The notes below the pieces were generated by a model. It had not been told where the DNA came from. It made no database searches and saw only the letters and a list, made by a program, of their open reading frames with translations. A stretch of DNA of 64,000 bases from CAZQKE01 sp964593865 (lineage in GTDB: Bacteria; Chloroflexota; Anaerolineae; JAAYZQ01), in NCBI GenBank assembly GCA_964593865.1, contig CAZQKE010000120.1, forward strand, positions 4,268 through 68,267, in the 5' to 3' direction. Each line of letters begins with the position of its first letter. Positions within the stretch are counted from its first letter, which is position 1. Shown here in pieces: positions 8,042 to 16,272 of the stretch. Both the position numbers and the translations under genes were made by a program.

Positions 8042-9705
8042 ACCTCCATCACCACGGGTAAGATCATGGGCCGACGCTTGGTCCGCTCATAGAGGAATTC
8101 GGCCAGGCTGTTTTTGATCTTGGAATTGAGAGTTGCTTTGGGGCCGCCGCCTTTGAGGGCGTCCAGCACACGATGAGAAGCGTCTTCAATGAGGTCGCCC
8201 GATTCGCGGATGTAGACAAAGCCCCGCGTGATGATGTCCGGCCCGACCACCACTTCGCCGCTGTCGGCATCCACGGCGACGACCACGACGACAAACCCGT
8301 CCCGTGAGAGGAGATGGCGGTCACGGAGGACGACGCTGCCCACGTCTCCCACACCCAAGCCGTCCACCAGGACATGCCCTTCTGTGACCTGACCGTTGGT
8401 CCGCCCCCAATCCCGACCGAATTCCAACACCGTACCGCTTTCGGCGATGAAAATGTTTTCCGGCGGGACTCCCACCTGCTCGGCCATGCGGGCATGGTGG
8501 ATCAGGTGGCGGAATTCGCCGTGGATGGGAACGAAAAAGCGGGGCCGGACCAGGTTGAGCATCAGTTTGTGCTCTTCGCGGCTGGCGTGGCCCGAAACGT
8601 GGACCTGCATCCGCTGGTGGTGGTAGACCTCGGCCCCGGCGCGGAAGAGGTTGTTGATGGTGCGGTTGACCAGTTCCTCATTGCCGGGGATGGGGGTGGC
8701 CGAGACGATGACGCTGTCGCCGGGGCGGATGTTGACCTGGCGATGCTCACCCAGAGCCATGCGCACCAGGGCGGATGTGGGTTCTCCCTGGCTGCCGGTG
8801 CAGGCAATGGCCACCTTGTGCGGCGGCAATTCGTTCATCTGCTGCGGGGTGAGAAGCTCCTCCGGAGCAAAATCCACATAGCCCAGTTCGTATGCCTTCT
8901 TGGCATAGTTGATCATTGAACGGCCCACCAACCCCACCCGCCGGCCGAACTGCCGGGCCGTATCTACCACCTGCTGCACACGGGAGATGTTGGAGGCAAA
9001 GGTGGCGACGATGATGCGCCCTTTGGCGCGGGCGAACACCCGCTCAAAGGTTTCCCCCACCACCTGTTCGGAAGGGGTATGGCCTTCCTTCTCCGCGTTG
9101 GTCGAATCGGAAAGGAGCACCAGCACCCCCCGCCCCCCCAACTCGGCCAGCTTGGCAAAATCGGTCAACTGTCCGTCCACCGGCGTTTGATCAAATTTGA
9201 AATCGCCCGAATGGACGACCAACCCCACCGGGGTTGTGATGCCCAGCCCGACCCCATCGGGAATGGAATGGCAAACGTGAAAGAACTCAACGGTAAAGGG
9301 ATCCAGGTCCAACACGTCGCGGGGGGTGATGGTGTGCAACTCTGCCTTATCCAGCAGGTGATGATCTTTGAGTTTGACCTCAATGAGGCCCCGCGTCAGG
9401 CGAGTCGCATAGAGGGGGGCCTGGACCTGGCGCAGCAGGTAGGGCAGACCGCCGATGTGGTCTTCGTGGCCGTGGGTCACGACAATGGCCCGCACCTGCT
9501 CTTTGCGCTCAAAGACGTAATTCATGTCGGGAATGACGATGTCAATGCCCAACATGTCGCTTTCGGGGAACATCAGGCCGCAATCCACGATCAGCAGCCG
9601 GTCGTCGTACTCAAACACGGTCATATTTTTGCCGATCTGCCCGATGCCCCCCAGGGGGATGATGCGTAGCACTTTTTCAGACAATGGGAACTCCTCTAAG
9701 GTCAT
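8038..9705 (-). CDS. rnj: Ribonuclease J
   Basis: A 555-residue RNase J, the usual length for this 5'-3' exo- and endoribonuclease of mRNA decay and rRNA processing. It has the metallo-beta-lactamase motif THGHEDH (H78, H80, D82, H83), SGDFKFD, the beta-CASP signature SDSTN, and the SGHAS and PIHGE motifs. The ATG at 9705 lies within the upstream HicB-like gene. An alternative TTG start at 9684 has GAGGAG 6 nt upstream and would give a more typical short N-terminus, so the start is uncertain by 7 codons. Last gene of the EtfB-EtfA-dehydrogenase operon. Confidence 0.96.
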   Translation of the reverse strand: MTLEEFPLSEKVLRIIPLGGIGQIGKNMTVFEYDDRLLIVDCGLMFPESDMLGIDIVIPDMNYVFERKEQVRAIVVTHGHEDHIGGLPYLLRQVQAPLYATRLTRGLIEVKLKDHHLLDKAELHTITPRDVLDLDPFTVEFFHVCHSIPDGVGLGITTPVGLVVHSGDFKFDQTPVDGQLTDFAKLAELGGRGVLVLLSDSTNAEKEGHTPSEQVVGETFERVFARAKGRIIVATFASNISRVQQVVDTARQFGRRVGLVGRSMINYAKKAYELGYVDFAPEELLTPQQMNELPPHKVAIACTGSQGEPTSALVRMALGEHRQVNIRPGDSVIVSATPIPGNEELVNRTINNLFRAGAEVYHHQRMQVHVSGHASREEHKLMLNLVRPRFFVPIHGEFRHLIHHARMAEQVGVPPENIFIAESGTVLEFGRDWGRTNGQVTEGHVLVDGLGVGDVGSVVLRDRHLLSRDGFVVVVVAVDADSGEVVVGPDIITRGFVYIRESGDLIEDASHRVLDALKGGGPKATLNSKIKNSLAEFLYERTKRRPMILPVVMEV

Positions 9706-9925
9706 CCGACCGCCGTGGTTCGGGGATAGGATCGCCGTCTTCCAGCGAAACCTCGATCCAGCCGCGCATGGCATCGCGGATCATCTCCACCGCCTCCTCC
9801 GGCGTGTCTCCTTCACTCATACAGCCGGGGAGTTCTTTAACTTGCACAAACCATTCACCCCCAGGCTCCGGGATCATCTCAATTGTGTACGGCAGGTTCA
9901 AGTAGTACTCCAACGTCCTGTTCAT
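9677..9925 (-). CDS. HicB-family (antitoxin-like) small protein
   Basis: An 82-residue protein with the HicB fold signature: an N-terminal strand-rich partial RNase-H-like domain ending in VKELPGCMSEGDTPEEA and a following amphipathic helix. It lacks the C-terminal DNA-binding extension of longer HicB proteins. No HicA-type dsRNA-binding toxin lies on either side, so it is an orphan. It sits 7 nt after the acyl-CoA dehydrogenase gene and overlaps the RNase J start by 29 nt, so it is co-transcribed and may be translationally coupled to RNase J. A regulatory role toward RNA turnover would be speculation. Confidence 0.78.
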   Translation of the reverse strand: MNRTLEYYLNLPYTIEMIPEPGGEWFVQVKELPGCMSEGDTPEEAVEMIRDAMRGWIEVSLEDGDPIPEPRRSDDLRGVPIV

Positions 9926-9932
9926 CTGAGCA

Positions 9933-11657
9933 TCACTCCGCCTCACCCAGCAGTAGATCTTGCAACGCCAAAGGGGCCGGATCGCTGGCTTGGACGCGGG
10001 CCAGGCCGGCCTGGAAGCGGGGCAGGGTGTCGGCCAGGTAGACGCGGGCCAGGGCCGCTTTGCGGGCGTTTTCCCGCCCATCGCGCAGGATGAGCCAACC
10101 GGTAAGGGTGTAGACGGCCAGGTCGGCCAGGTCGGCGGCATAGTAGTCAATGACCGCCCGGTCGTCTATTTTCTTCAAGTGATCCACGGCACGATTGAAC
10201 AAAGCGGTTGCTTCCTCCAAGCGGGCCTTCAGATCGGCCAGGTCGGAGCCGTATTCTTCGGCGGCCCAGGCATCAAACAGGGGGTTCAGGGCATGGCCCA
10301 GCAGCGGACCGGTGGCGGCCACAATCTGCAACTGGCTGGTCCCTTCATAGATGTTGGTAACGCGGATGTCGCGGTAGTGGCGTTCCACGCTGAATTCGCG
10401 CATGTAGCCGGTTCCGCCGTGGACCTGCATGGCCAGGAAGCAAACCCGGTTGCCCATTTCGGTCGCATGGTACTTGGCCAGGGGTGTCAGCACATTGGCC
10501 AGGCGGTCCGCCTCTTTGAGGCGTTTGCGCTCCTGGGCATCCAGCCCGCGCCGCGCCTTGCGCTGCTCCAACGCCTTTTTCATGTCCACCCAGCGGCCCG
10601 TTTCATAGACCAACGCCCGCGTCGCCTCTATTTCGCCTTGCATGGTGAGCAACATGCGGGTCACCGCCGGGATGCGGTCAATGGTCTGGCCGAACTGGAC
10701 GCGCTTGCGGGCATAGGCCAACGCCTCGCGGTAGGCGGCTTCGGCGATGCCCACCGCCTGGGCGGCGACGGCGGCCCGCGCGCCGTTCATCAGCGCCCAG
10801 GTGTAGCGGATCAGCCCAAAGCGGCGTTTGCCCACCAGCCGGGCCGGCGTGTCGTTGAACTGCAATTCGCAGGTCGGGGAGGCGTGTAGGCCCATCTTGT
10901 TTTCCGTGCGACGGATGCGGATGGTGTCGTCGGCCTCCACGGCAAATAGGGAGAGGCCACGGGCGTCGGTGGAGCCTTCTTCGGAGCGGGCCAGGACCAG
11001 GAGCACGTCGGCGTTGCCGTTGGTAATGAACCGCTTGACGCCGTTGAGCCGCCAGGTCCCCGCTTCCTCATCCCACCAGGCGCGGGTCTGGACCGCCCCC
11101 AGGTCGGAACCGGCGTCTGGCTCGGTGAGGACCATGGCTCCCGTCGCTTCGCCGTTGGCGAAACGGGGCAGGATGCGGGCTTTGGTCTCTTCGTCGCCAT
11201 ATTCGGCGACGATGGCCGCCACCTCCTGCAGGGCAAAGATGGTCATCAGGGCCGGATCGGCGCGGGAAAGGATCTCTATCATCATCTGATGGATGGTAGT
11301 GGGCAGGTTCAGCCCGCCGTGCTCCCAGGAGAGCATGGCCCCCATCAGCCCGGCCTGACGCAGCAGGGTCAATCCCTCCTGGGTAGGCGCGGCGTAACGG
11401 ACCTTGCCCCCTTCCAGGTGGACGCCTTCTTCATCGGCTTCGGCGGCGCGGGGGGCAATGCGGTTGGCGCAGATGTCGCCCAGCACCGTCAGCAGCCGTC
11501 GGTAGTTGTCCAGGGCGTCGGCATAGTTGCGCGGCGCGCCGGGGAATCGGTCATGGAAACGGTAGTCATCTTCCAGCATTTCGACCACCGGCCCGATCTC
11601 CAGGTGGTCCAGACGGAACTGTAGGTCGGGGTTATCGGTGAAAAAGTTATCAGCCAT
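9933..11657 (-). CDS. Acyl-CoA dehydrogenase
   Basis: A 574-residue flavoprotein of the acyl-CoA dehydrogenase family, longer than the usual 380 residues because of N- and C-terminal extensions, as in the 560-600-residue anaerobe and FadE-like forms. Visible motifs are the FAD/substrate-binding VLTEPDAGSDLG and LNGVKRFITNGNAD, GTGYMREFSVERHYRD, and NIYEGTSQLQ, where the Glu is at the position of the catalytic base in this subgroup. GAGGAG lies 7 nt upstream of the selected ATG. It is 11 nt downstream of the ETF alpha gene, so ETF is the natural electron acceptor. Confidence 0.93.
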   Translation of the reverse strand: MADNFFTDNPDLQFRLDHLEIGPVVEMLEDDYRFHDRFPGAPRNYADALDNYRRLLTVLGDICANRIAPRAAEADEEGVHLEGGKVRYAAPTQEGLTLLRQAGLMGAMLSWEHGGLNLPTTIHQMMIEILSRADPALMTIFALQEVAAIVAEYGDEETKARILPRFANGEATGAMVLTEPDAGSDLGAVQTRAWWDEEAGTWRLNGVKRFITNGNADVLLVLARSEEGSTDARGLSLFAVEADDTIRIRRTENKMGLHASPTCELQFNDTPARLVGKRRFGLIRYTWALMNGARAAVAAQAVGIAEAAYREALAYARKRVQFGQTIDRIPAVTRMLLTMQGEIEATRALVYETGRWVDMKKALEQRKARRGLDAQERKRLKEADRLANVLTPLAKYHATEMGNRVCFLAMQVHGGTGYMREFSVERHYRDIRVTNIYEGTSQLQIVAATGPLLGHALNPLFDAWAAEEYGSDLADLKARLEEATALFNRAVDHLKKIDDRAVIDYYAADLADLAVYTLTGWLILRDGRENARKAALARVYLADTLPRFQAGLARVQASDPAPLALQDLLLGEAE

Positions 11658-11668
11658 GGGGCATCTCC

Positions 11669-12673
11669 TCACAAGGAACGGTAAGCGCGGATCATCAGGG
11701 GGATGACGGTCCGCAGGTCGCCGACGATCTTGTAGTGGGCAATGTCAAAGATGGGCGCGTGGGGGTCGGTGTTGATGGCGATGATCTTGGCCGATTGGTC
11801 CATCCCGGCCCGGTGCTGGACCGCGCCCGAAATGCCGCAGGCGATGTAGAGCCGGGGGCGCACGGTGACGCCCGTCTGCCCTATCTGGTGTTCGTGGGAA
11901 ATGAACCCGGCGTCCACCGCCGCCCGCGAGGCGCCCACTTCACCGCCCAACGTTTCGGCCAGGTCGTAGATCAGCCGAAAGTTCTCCTTGCTGCCCACAC
12001 CCATCCCCCCGGCGACGATGATCTGCGCGCTTTTGAGGTCCACGCCGGGGGGGCGGGTTTCCCGGTGGAGCACCTGCACCACCAGGTCGGCATCGTCAAA
12101 GCGGGGTTCGATCCGCTCGACGACGCCGGTGCGGGTCGGGTCCGGTTGGGGCAGCCGCATCACTCCCTCGCGGACCGTAGCCATTTGGGGGTGCATTTTG
12201 GGGTTGACGATGGTGGCGATGATGTTGCCGCCAAAGGCCGGTCGGATCTGGTACAGCAGGTCGCGGTAGACCTGCCCCCGCCGTTCAAAATCGCCGATTT
12301 GCAGGTCGGTGCAATCGGCGGTCAGGCCCGCCGTGAGGCTGCTGGCCAGACGGGGGGCCAGGTCGCGGCCTACGGGCGTCGCGCCGTAGAGGACGATGTA
12401 GGGCTGCCGTTGACGCATCAGATCGGCGGCGACGCGGGCGTAGGGCAGGGTGCGGTAGACGGCCAGTTCGGGGTGATCGGCCAGGAGCACCCGGTCCGCG
12501 CCGTGCCGGATGAGGGTTTGGCTCAGGTCGGCGACGCCGTGACCCAGCAAGAGGGCAACCAGCTGACCGCCCAGACGGTCGGCCAGCTCCCGCCCTTTGC
12601 CCAGCAGTTCCAGGCTGACGGGGGCGATGCGGCCCTCGTCCTGTTCAATGAAAATCCACACGTCTCGTTTCAT
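11669..12673 (-). CDS. etfA: Electron transfer flavoprotein alpha subunit
   Basis: A 334-residue ETF alpha subunit. The C-terminal FAD domain is clear: IIVAGGMGVGSKENF, GASRAAVDAGFI, QIGQTGVTVRPRLYIACGIS, the GAVQH loop and AINTDPHAPIF. The N-terminal half is the Rossmann-like domain that contacts the beta subunit. Of two close ATG codons the second was taken because GGAG lies just upstream; the first (12682) adds three residues. It accepts electrons from, or delivers them to, the adjacent acyl-CoA dehydrogenase. Confidence 0.95.
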   Translation of the reverse strand: MKRDVWIFIEQDEGRIAPVSLELLGKGRELADRLGGQLVALLLGHGVADLSQTLIRHGADRVLLADHPELAVYRTLPYARVAADLMRQRQPYIVLYGATPVGRDLAPRLASSLTAGLTADCTDLQIGDFERRGQVYRDLLYQIRPAFGGNIIATIVNPKMHPQMATVREGVMRLPQPDPTRTGVVERIEPRFDDADLVVQVLHRETRPPGVDLKSAQIIVAGGMGVGSKENFRLIYDLAETLGGEVGASRAAVDAGFISHEHQIGQTGVTVRPRLYIACGISGAVQHRAGMDQSAKIIAINTDPHAPIFDIAHYKIVGDLRTVIPLMIRAYRSL

Positions 12674-12792
12674 GTTCTCCATCCTGTTGATCCCTGAAAT
12701 CTATCCACCGCAGAAACGCCGAGGCTGCGGAGATGGGATACGGAGCCATTGCGTTTCGGAGATGCATCCGGGGCCGGGGGAACCGGAGGGAA

Positions 12793-13695
12793 TCACAAAA
12801 TGTGCTCCGCGATCAGCTCACGCATCAGGGCGGTCAGGCCCTCGGCGTCGGGCGTGATCTCTTTGCTATCGGTCGATTCAAGGACGACGAAATCCACCTT
12901 GAGGACCTGAGTCGGCGAGCCGGAAAGGCCCACCCGCTCATAGTCCACGCCCACATCGGCCCCGTTCCACACGGTGATCCGCAACCCTCGCTCGGCCAGA
13001 TAACGATCCAGGGAATCTTCATCCCCGAATTCGGGCCATTGTTTGAGCAAAGAGGCGTATTCCAGGGGAGTGGCGGCGAGTTTGTAGGCCAGGACGCGCC
13101 GCACGGAGGGAGGGCGGGGTTCGTTGGCCGAGGCGACGACGGTCAGCAGGCAGGGCAAGGGGCAGCGGACCGTTTCTGTGCCCAGGGGCAAGGCCCGCCG
13201 GACGACGATTTCGCCGTCCTGCAGCGATTCAATCTCTTCGGCGTAGGTGATCTGGGGCAGACCCAACTTTTCGGCGACCTGCGGGCCGACCTGGGCGGTG
13301 TCGCCGTCTATGGCCTGCCGCCCGCAGAACACCAGGTCGTAATCGCCGAATTCGCGGGCGAACCGCTCTACGGCGTGTTGCAGGACGTAAGAGGTGGCCA
13401 AGGTATCCGAACCGGCGGTCTTGCGGTCGGTGATGAGGATCACCCGGTCGGCCCCGCGGTAGAGGGCCTCGCGCAGCACCTCGGCGGCGCGGGGCGGCCC
13501 CATGGTCAGCACCGTCACCTGCCCGCCGTGGGCATCCTTGACCTGTAACGCCATTTCCAGGGCGTTCAGGTCCTCCGGGTTGAAAATGGCCGGTAGGGCG
13601 GCGCGGTTGACGGTTCCGTCCTCCTTCATCGCCTTGCCGGTGATGTTGGCCGTGTCGGGAACCTGTTTGACCAGCACGACGCTGTTGTACGGCAT
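12793..13695 (-). CDS. etfB: Electron transfer flavoprotein beta subunit
   Basis: A 300-residue ETF beta subunit, somewhat long for the family. It starts KQVPDTANI and has NPEDLNALEMALQ, VLTMGPPRA, LREALYRGADRVILITDR and a GSDTLATSY segment; the last stretches resemble the branch of EtfB proteins found in flavin-based bifurcating complexes of anaerobes rather than mitochondrial-type EtfB. AGGAGG lies 5 nt before the ATG. A 110-nt gap to etfA contains an imperfect inverted sequence near 12710-12735. First gene of the operon etfB-etfA-acyl-CoA dehydrogenase-hicB-rnj. Confidence 0.94.
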   Translation of the reverse strand: MPYNSVVLVKQVPDTANITGKAMKEDGTVNRAALPAIFNPEDLNALEMALQVKDAHGGQVTVLTMGPPRAAEVLREALYRGADRVILITDRKTAGSDTLATSYVLQHAVERFAREFGDYDLVFCGRQAIDGDTAQVGPQVAEKLGLPQITYAEEIESLQDGEIVVRRALPLGTETVRCPLPCLLTVVASANEPRPPSVRRVLAYKLAATPLEYASLLKQWPEFGDEDSLDRYLAERGLRITVWNGADVGVDYERVGLSGSPTQVLKVDFVVLESTDSKEITPDAEGLTALMRELIAEHIL

Positions 13696-14202
13696 GAAAT
13701 CCTCCTGATCTGTTCAAGTAGCAAGCCGGTAGCTCGCCCGGCGTCAGACGGCTGACCCCACGCCCGCGGACCGGTGGGCAGGTCGGCCACCGGCTGCAAG
13801 GGGCGATTCAACGCAAGCCGAACCGGCGCGCCCCTGCGCCGCCTCGCATTCCGGCGCAGGGCGGGCGAATGGGCAATTCGCCCCTAACGGCAGGCAGGGA
13901 ATCATGTCTCCCAATAGAACACATCTCGGCGGGAAAAGTTGCGGCCAACAGGCGGTCTCGGCAGACCAATTTTCCCGTTCCGGGCAGGCTTGACCCGATC
14001 CGCCCCCACCGGCAGCGGTCCGGCGGGGGTAGACCGGACTCGGCGCACCGAGAGCAGCAACGACTCAACGGTTGAGGAACAGCCGGCGGCCGGGCCGCAG
14101 TCATGCCCAGGCCCCCGGCGCGAAGGATCGGCAGATACAAAGCGGGCCATATCCTGCGCCCAAAGGAGCGGATACGGCCCGACAAGAGCAACGGTAGATC
14201 GC
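13696..14202. other. Long GC-rich intergenic region, no gene recognised
   Basis: About 500 nt between carbamate kinase and etfB, both on the minus strand. Several unbroken frames run through it but none has a ribosome-binding site plus plausible protein composition (they are Arg/Pro/Gly-rich). It contains one copy of an 11-mer, CACCGAGAGCA (14046-14056), also found at 27259 and 41706. It must hold the promoter of the etfB operon, but I see no convincing -35/-10 pair. Confidence 0.5.
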
Positions 14203-14244
14203 GGGGTTGGTGGATCGGAGGAATATCCCCGATCCACCGACCCT
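14203..14244 (-). repeat. Strong hairpin directly after carbamate kinase
   Basis: GGTGGATCGG (14209-14218) pairs perfectly with CCGATCCACC (14229-14238). With wobble pairs the stem extends to 14203/14244. It lies 1-2 nt past the carbamate kinase stop on the minus strand. No T-run follows, so it is more likely an mRNA 3'-end stabiliser or processing site than a classical intrinsic terminator. Confidence 0.6.
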
Positions 14245-14245
14245 G

Positions 14246-15196
14246 TTACCGGCGGATCCAGGTTCCCGTTTCACCGTCCAACGCCCTGGCAATGTTGGGC
14301 GGATCGGTGATCAAGGCTTGGCCTTCGGGATGGGCTTCCAGGTAGGCCAGGACCGCTTCAATTTTAGGTCCCATGCTGCCCGGCGCAAAGTGCCCTTCTT
14401 CGGCGTAAGCGCGGGCTTCTTCTACGGTCATGTGATCCAGCCACTTCTGATTCGGCTTGTTAAAGTTGATGGCAACCTGGGGTACTGCCGTGGAGATGAG
14501 GAACAGGTCTACCTTGAGCTGCCGGGCCAGGAGGCTGGTCGCCCGGTCTTTGTCAATGACCGCCCGCGTGCCGACCAGATTGCCGTTTTCATCCTCAATG
14601 ACGGGGATGCCTCCCCCACCGACGGCGATGACGACAAAACCGTTTTCCATCAGGGTTCGGATGGCATCCAATTCAATGATCTTGAGGGGGATGGGGGAGG
14701 CGATCACGCGCCGCCACCCGCGCCCGGCGTCCTCCACTACGCGCCAGCCGTCTTTTTCAAACTTGCGGGCATCCTCTTCGGTGGTAAAGCCGCCGATGCC
14801 CTTGGTCGGGTTTTGGAAGGCGGGGTCGTTGCGGTCTACCAAGACCTGGGTGACGACGGCGGCGATCTGTTTTTGGATGCCGCGCTTTTTGAATTCGTTG
14901 TGCAGCGACTGGGCGATCATATAGCCGATAGAGCCTTGTGTGTCGGCGCCGATCATGTCCAGGGGGGTGGTGTGGACCTCATGGGCGGCCAGTTCGTTGC
15001 GGCGCAGGATAAAGCCCACCTGTGGTCCGTTGCCGTGGGTGATGATCAGGTCCCAGCCTCGCTCGATCATGTCGGCGAGGTGTTTGGCCGTCTCTCGGAC
15101 GGCGTTCCACTGGGAAGGAACGTCTTCATGTTGCTTGTCCAAGATGAGTGAGTTGCCGCCGATGGCGACGACGGCGGTTTTTCGTTTCTCGGTCAT
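14246..15196 (-). CDS. arcC: Carbamate kinase
   Basis: A 316-residue carbamate kinase, the usual length, catalysing carbamoyl phosphate + ADP to carbamate + ATP. Family motifs include the N-terminal AIGGNSL, ITHGNGPQVG, the GGFTTEEDARKF region, AVGGGGIPV, and DKDRATSLLA. GAGGAG precedes the ATG by 7 nt. It is the last gene of the operon holding two carbamoyltransferases and two PLP enzymes; this order implies that carbamoyl phosphate made by phosphorolysis is used for substrate-level ATP synthesis, as in arginine, allantoin or purine fermentation. No arginine deiminase is present. Confidence 0.95.
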   Translation of the reverse strand: MTEKRKTAVVAIGGNSLILDKQHEDVPSQWNAVRETAKHLADMIERGWDLIITHGNGPQVGFILRRNELAAHEVHTTPLDMIGADTQGSIGYMIAQSLHNEFKKRGIQKQIAAVVTQVLVDRNDPAFQNPTKGIGGFTTEEDARKFEKDGWRVVEDAGRGWRRVIASPIPLKIIELDAIRTLMENGFVVIAVGGGGIPVIEDENGNLVGTRAVIDKDRATSLLARQLKVDLFLISTAVPQVAINFNKPNQKWLDHMTVEEARAYAEEGHFAPGSMGPKIEAVLAYLEAHPEGQALITDPPNIARALDGETGTWIRR

Positions 15197-15217
15197 GTTC
15201 GCTTCTCCTCGGATTTT

Positions 15218-16255
15218 TTACCAGTTTCCCATGGTGAGGGCCATGACGGCTTTTTGCACGTGCAAGCGGTTTTCGGCGATGTCGTAGATCGCGCTGCGGG
15301 GGCCGCTGGCCACTTCATCGGTGACTTCGCTGCCCCGGTCCACGGGCATAGGGTGGGTAAAGATGGCGTTATCGGTGCGGGCCATGCGCTCGGCGGTCGT
15401 CGTCCAGCCCTGGTAGGACATGGCCTTTTCGATCTCGGCCTGTTTTTGGAAGACGCCGTCCTTGTATGCCTCCGCGGTTACCCAGTTGCGGCTGTAGACG
15501 ATGTGGGCACCGTCGTAGGCGACATCGGGGTCGTTGACGATGTTGAAGGTGGTTCCGTTTTCCGCACAGTTTTGCTTGACCCACTCGTACACTTCCGGGT
15601 CCAGGTCGTAACCATCGGGCCGGGCGATGGTGACGTTCATGCCAAAGCGGGAAGCGACCAACAACGCCTCCTGGACGCTGCACCAGGAGCGGGCCAGCGC
15701 GCCCGAAGCCCACGTCAGCAAAAAGTTTTTGCCTTTCAGGTTCTCATAGTTGGGGCGGCCCGGCCCTTCGCCGTACCACTCGGCCCAGCCCATCACGTCG
15801 GCCATGCCCTGGCAGGGGTGGAATTTGTCATCGGCCATGTTGATAATCGGCACGTCGGCCCAATAGGCATATTCGCGCAGCATCTCGTTGCCCGCGCCAT
15901 AGTAGGGGACCTTGTCCTCCAAGATGCGGATGCCGATGCCGCACACATAGCGGGACATTACTTTGGCCGCGTCTTCAATGGTCTCGCCCGCCTTTTTCTC
16001 CGTTTTGAACCGCCCGGCAGAGGGGGTCATGAACTGGGCATGACCGCCCAACTCGGTGGCCGCAGCTTCGAAGGACATGCGCGTCCGCACCGAGGGGTTA
16101 TAGAAGAACATGAGGAAGGTCTTGTACTGCAAAAGGCTCGTCCAGCGCGGAGAGAAACGATCTCGCTTCATCTTGGCCGCCAGGTCAAGAACGGCTTGGA
16201 GCTCCTCCAGCGACCATTCCTGGGTGACGATGAAATCTTTGCCGTACAGGTCCAT
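15218..16255 (-). CDS. Carbamoyltransferase paralogue 2 (YgeW/OTC family)
   Basis: A 345-residue aspartate/ornithine carbamoyltransferase-family enzyme. The carbamoyl-phosphate loop FYNPSVRTR is intact, and FHPCQGMADVMGWAE corresponds to the HPxQxLaD motif. The substrate-side motif is HPMPVDRG instead of the HCLP of ornithine transcarbamylases, so its amino substrate is probably not ornithine. It lies 18 nt from the next paralogue, and both end in an almost identical ENRLHVQKAVMALTM tail, evidence of gene duplication. A GAGGGGAGGG site precedes the ATG. Probably acts in the catabolic direction, feeding carbamate kinase. Confidence 0.85.
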   Translation of the reverse strand: MDLYGKDFIVTQEWSLEELQAVLDLAAKMKRDRFSPRWTSLLQYKTFLMFFYNPSVRTRMSFEAAATELGGHAQFMTPSAGRFKTEKKAGETIEDAAKVMSRYVCGIGIRILEDKVPYYGAGNEMLREYAYWADVPIINMADDKFHPCQGMADVMGWAEWYGEGPGRPNYENLKGKNFLLTWASGALARSWCSVQEALLVASRFGMNVTIARPDGYDLDPEVYEWVKQNCAENGTTFNIVNDPDVAYDGAHIVYSRNWVTAEAYKDGVFQKQAEIEKAMSYQGWTTTAERMARTDNAIFTHPMPVDRGSEVTDEVASGPRSAIYDIAENRLHVQKAVMALTMGNW

Positions 16256-16272
16256 TTTCGCCCTCCCCTCGG

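Noticed and set aside
14203..14244. Hairpin as a classical intrinsic terminator
   Set aside because: No T-run follows the stem on the minus strand.
13939..14310. Plus-strand frame in the intergenic region after carbamate kinase
   Set aside because: No ribosome-binding site, Arg/Pro-rich, and it runs into the carbamate kinase 3' end.
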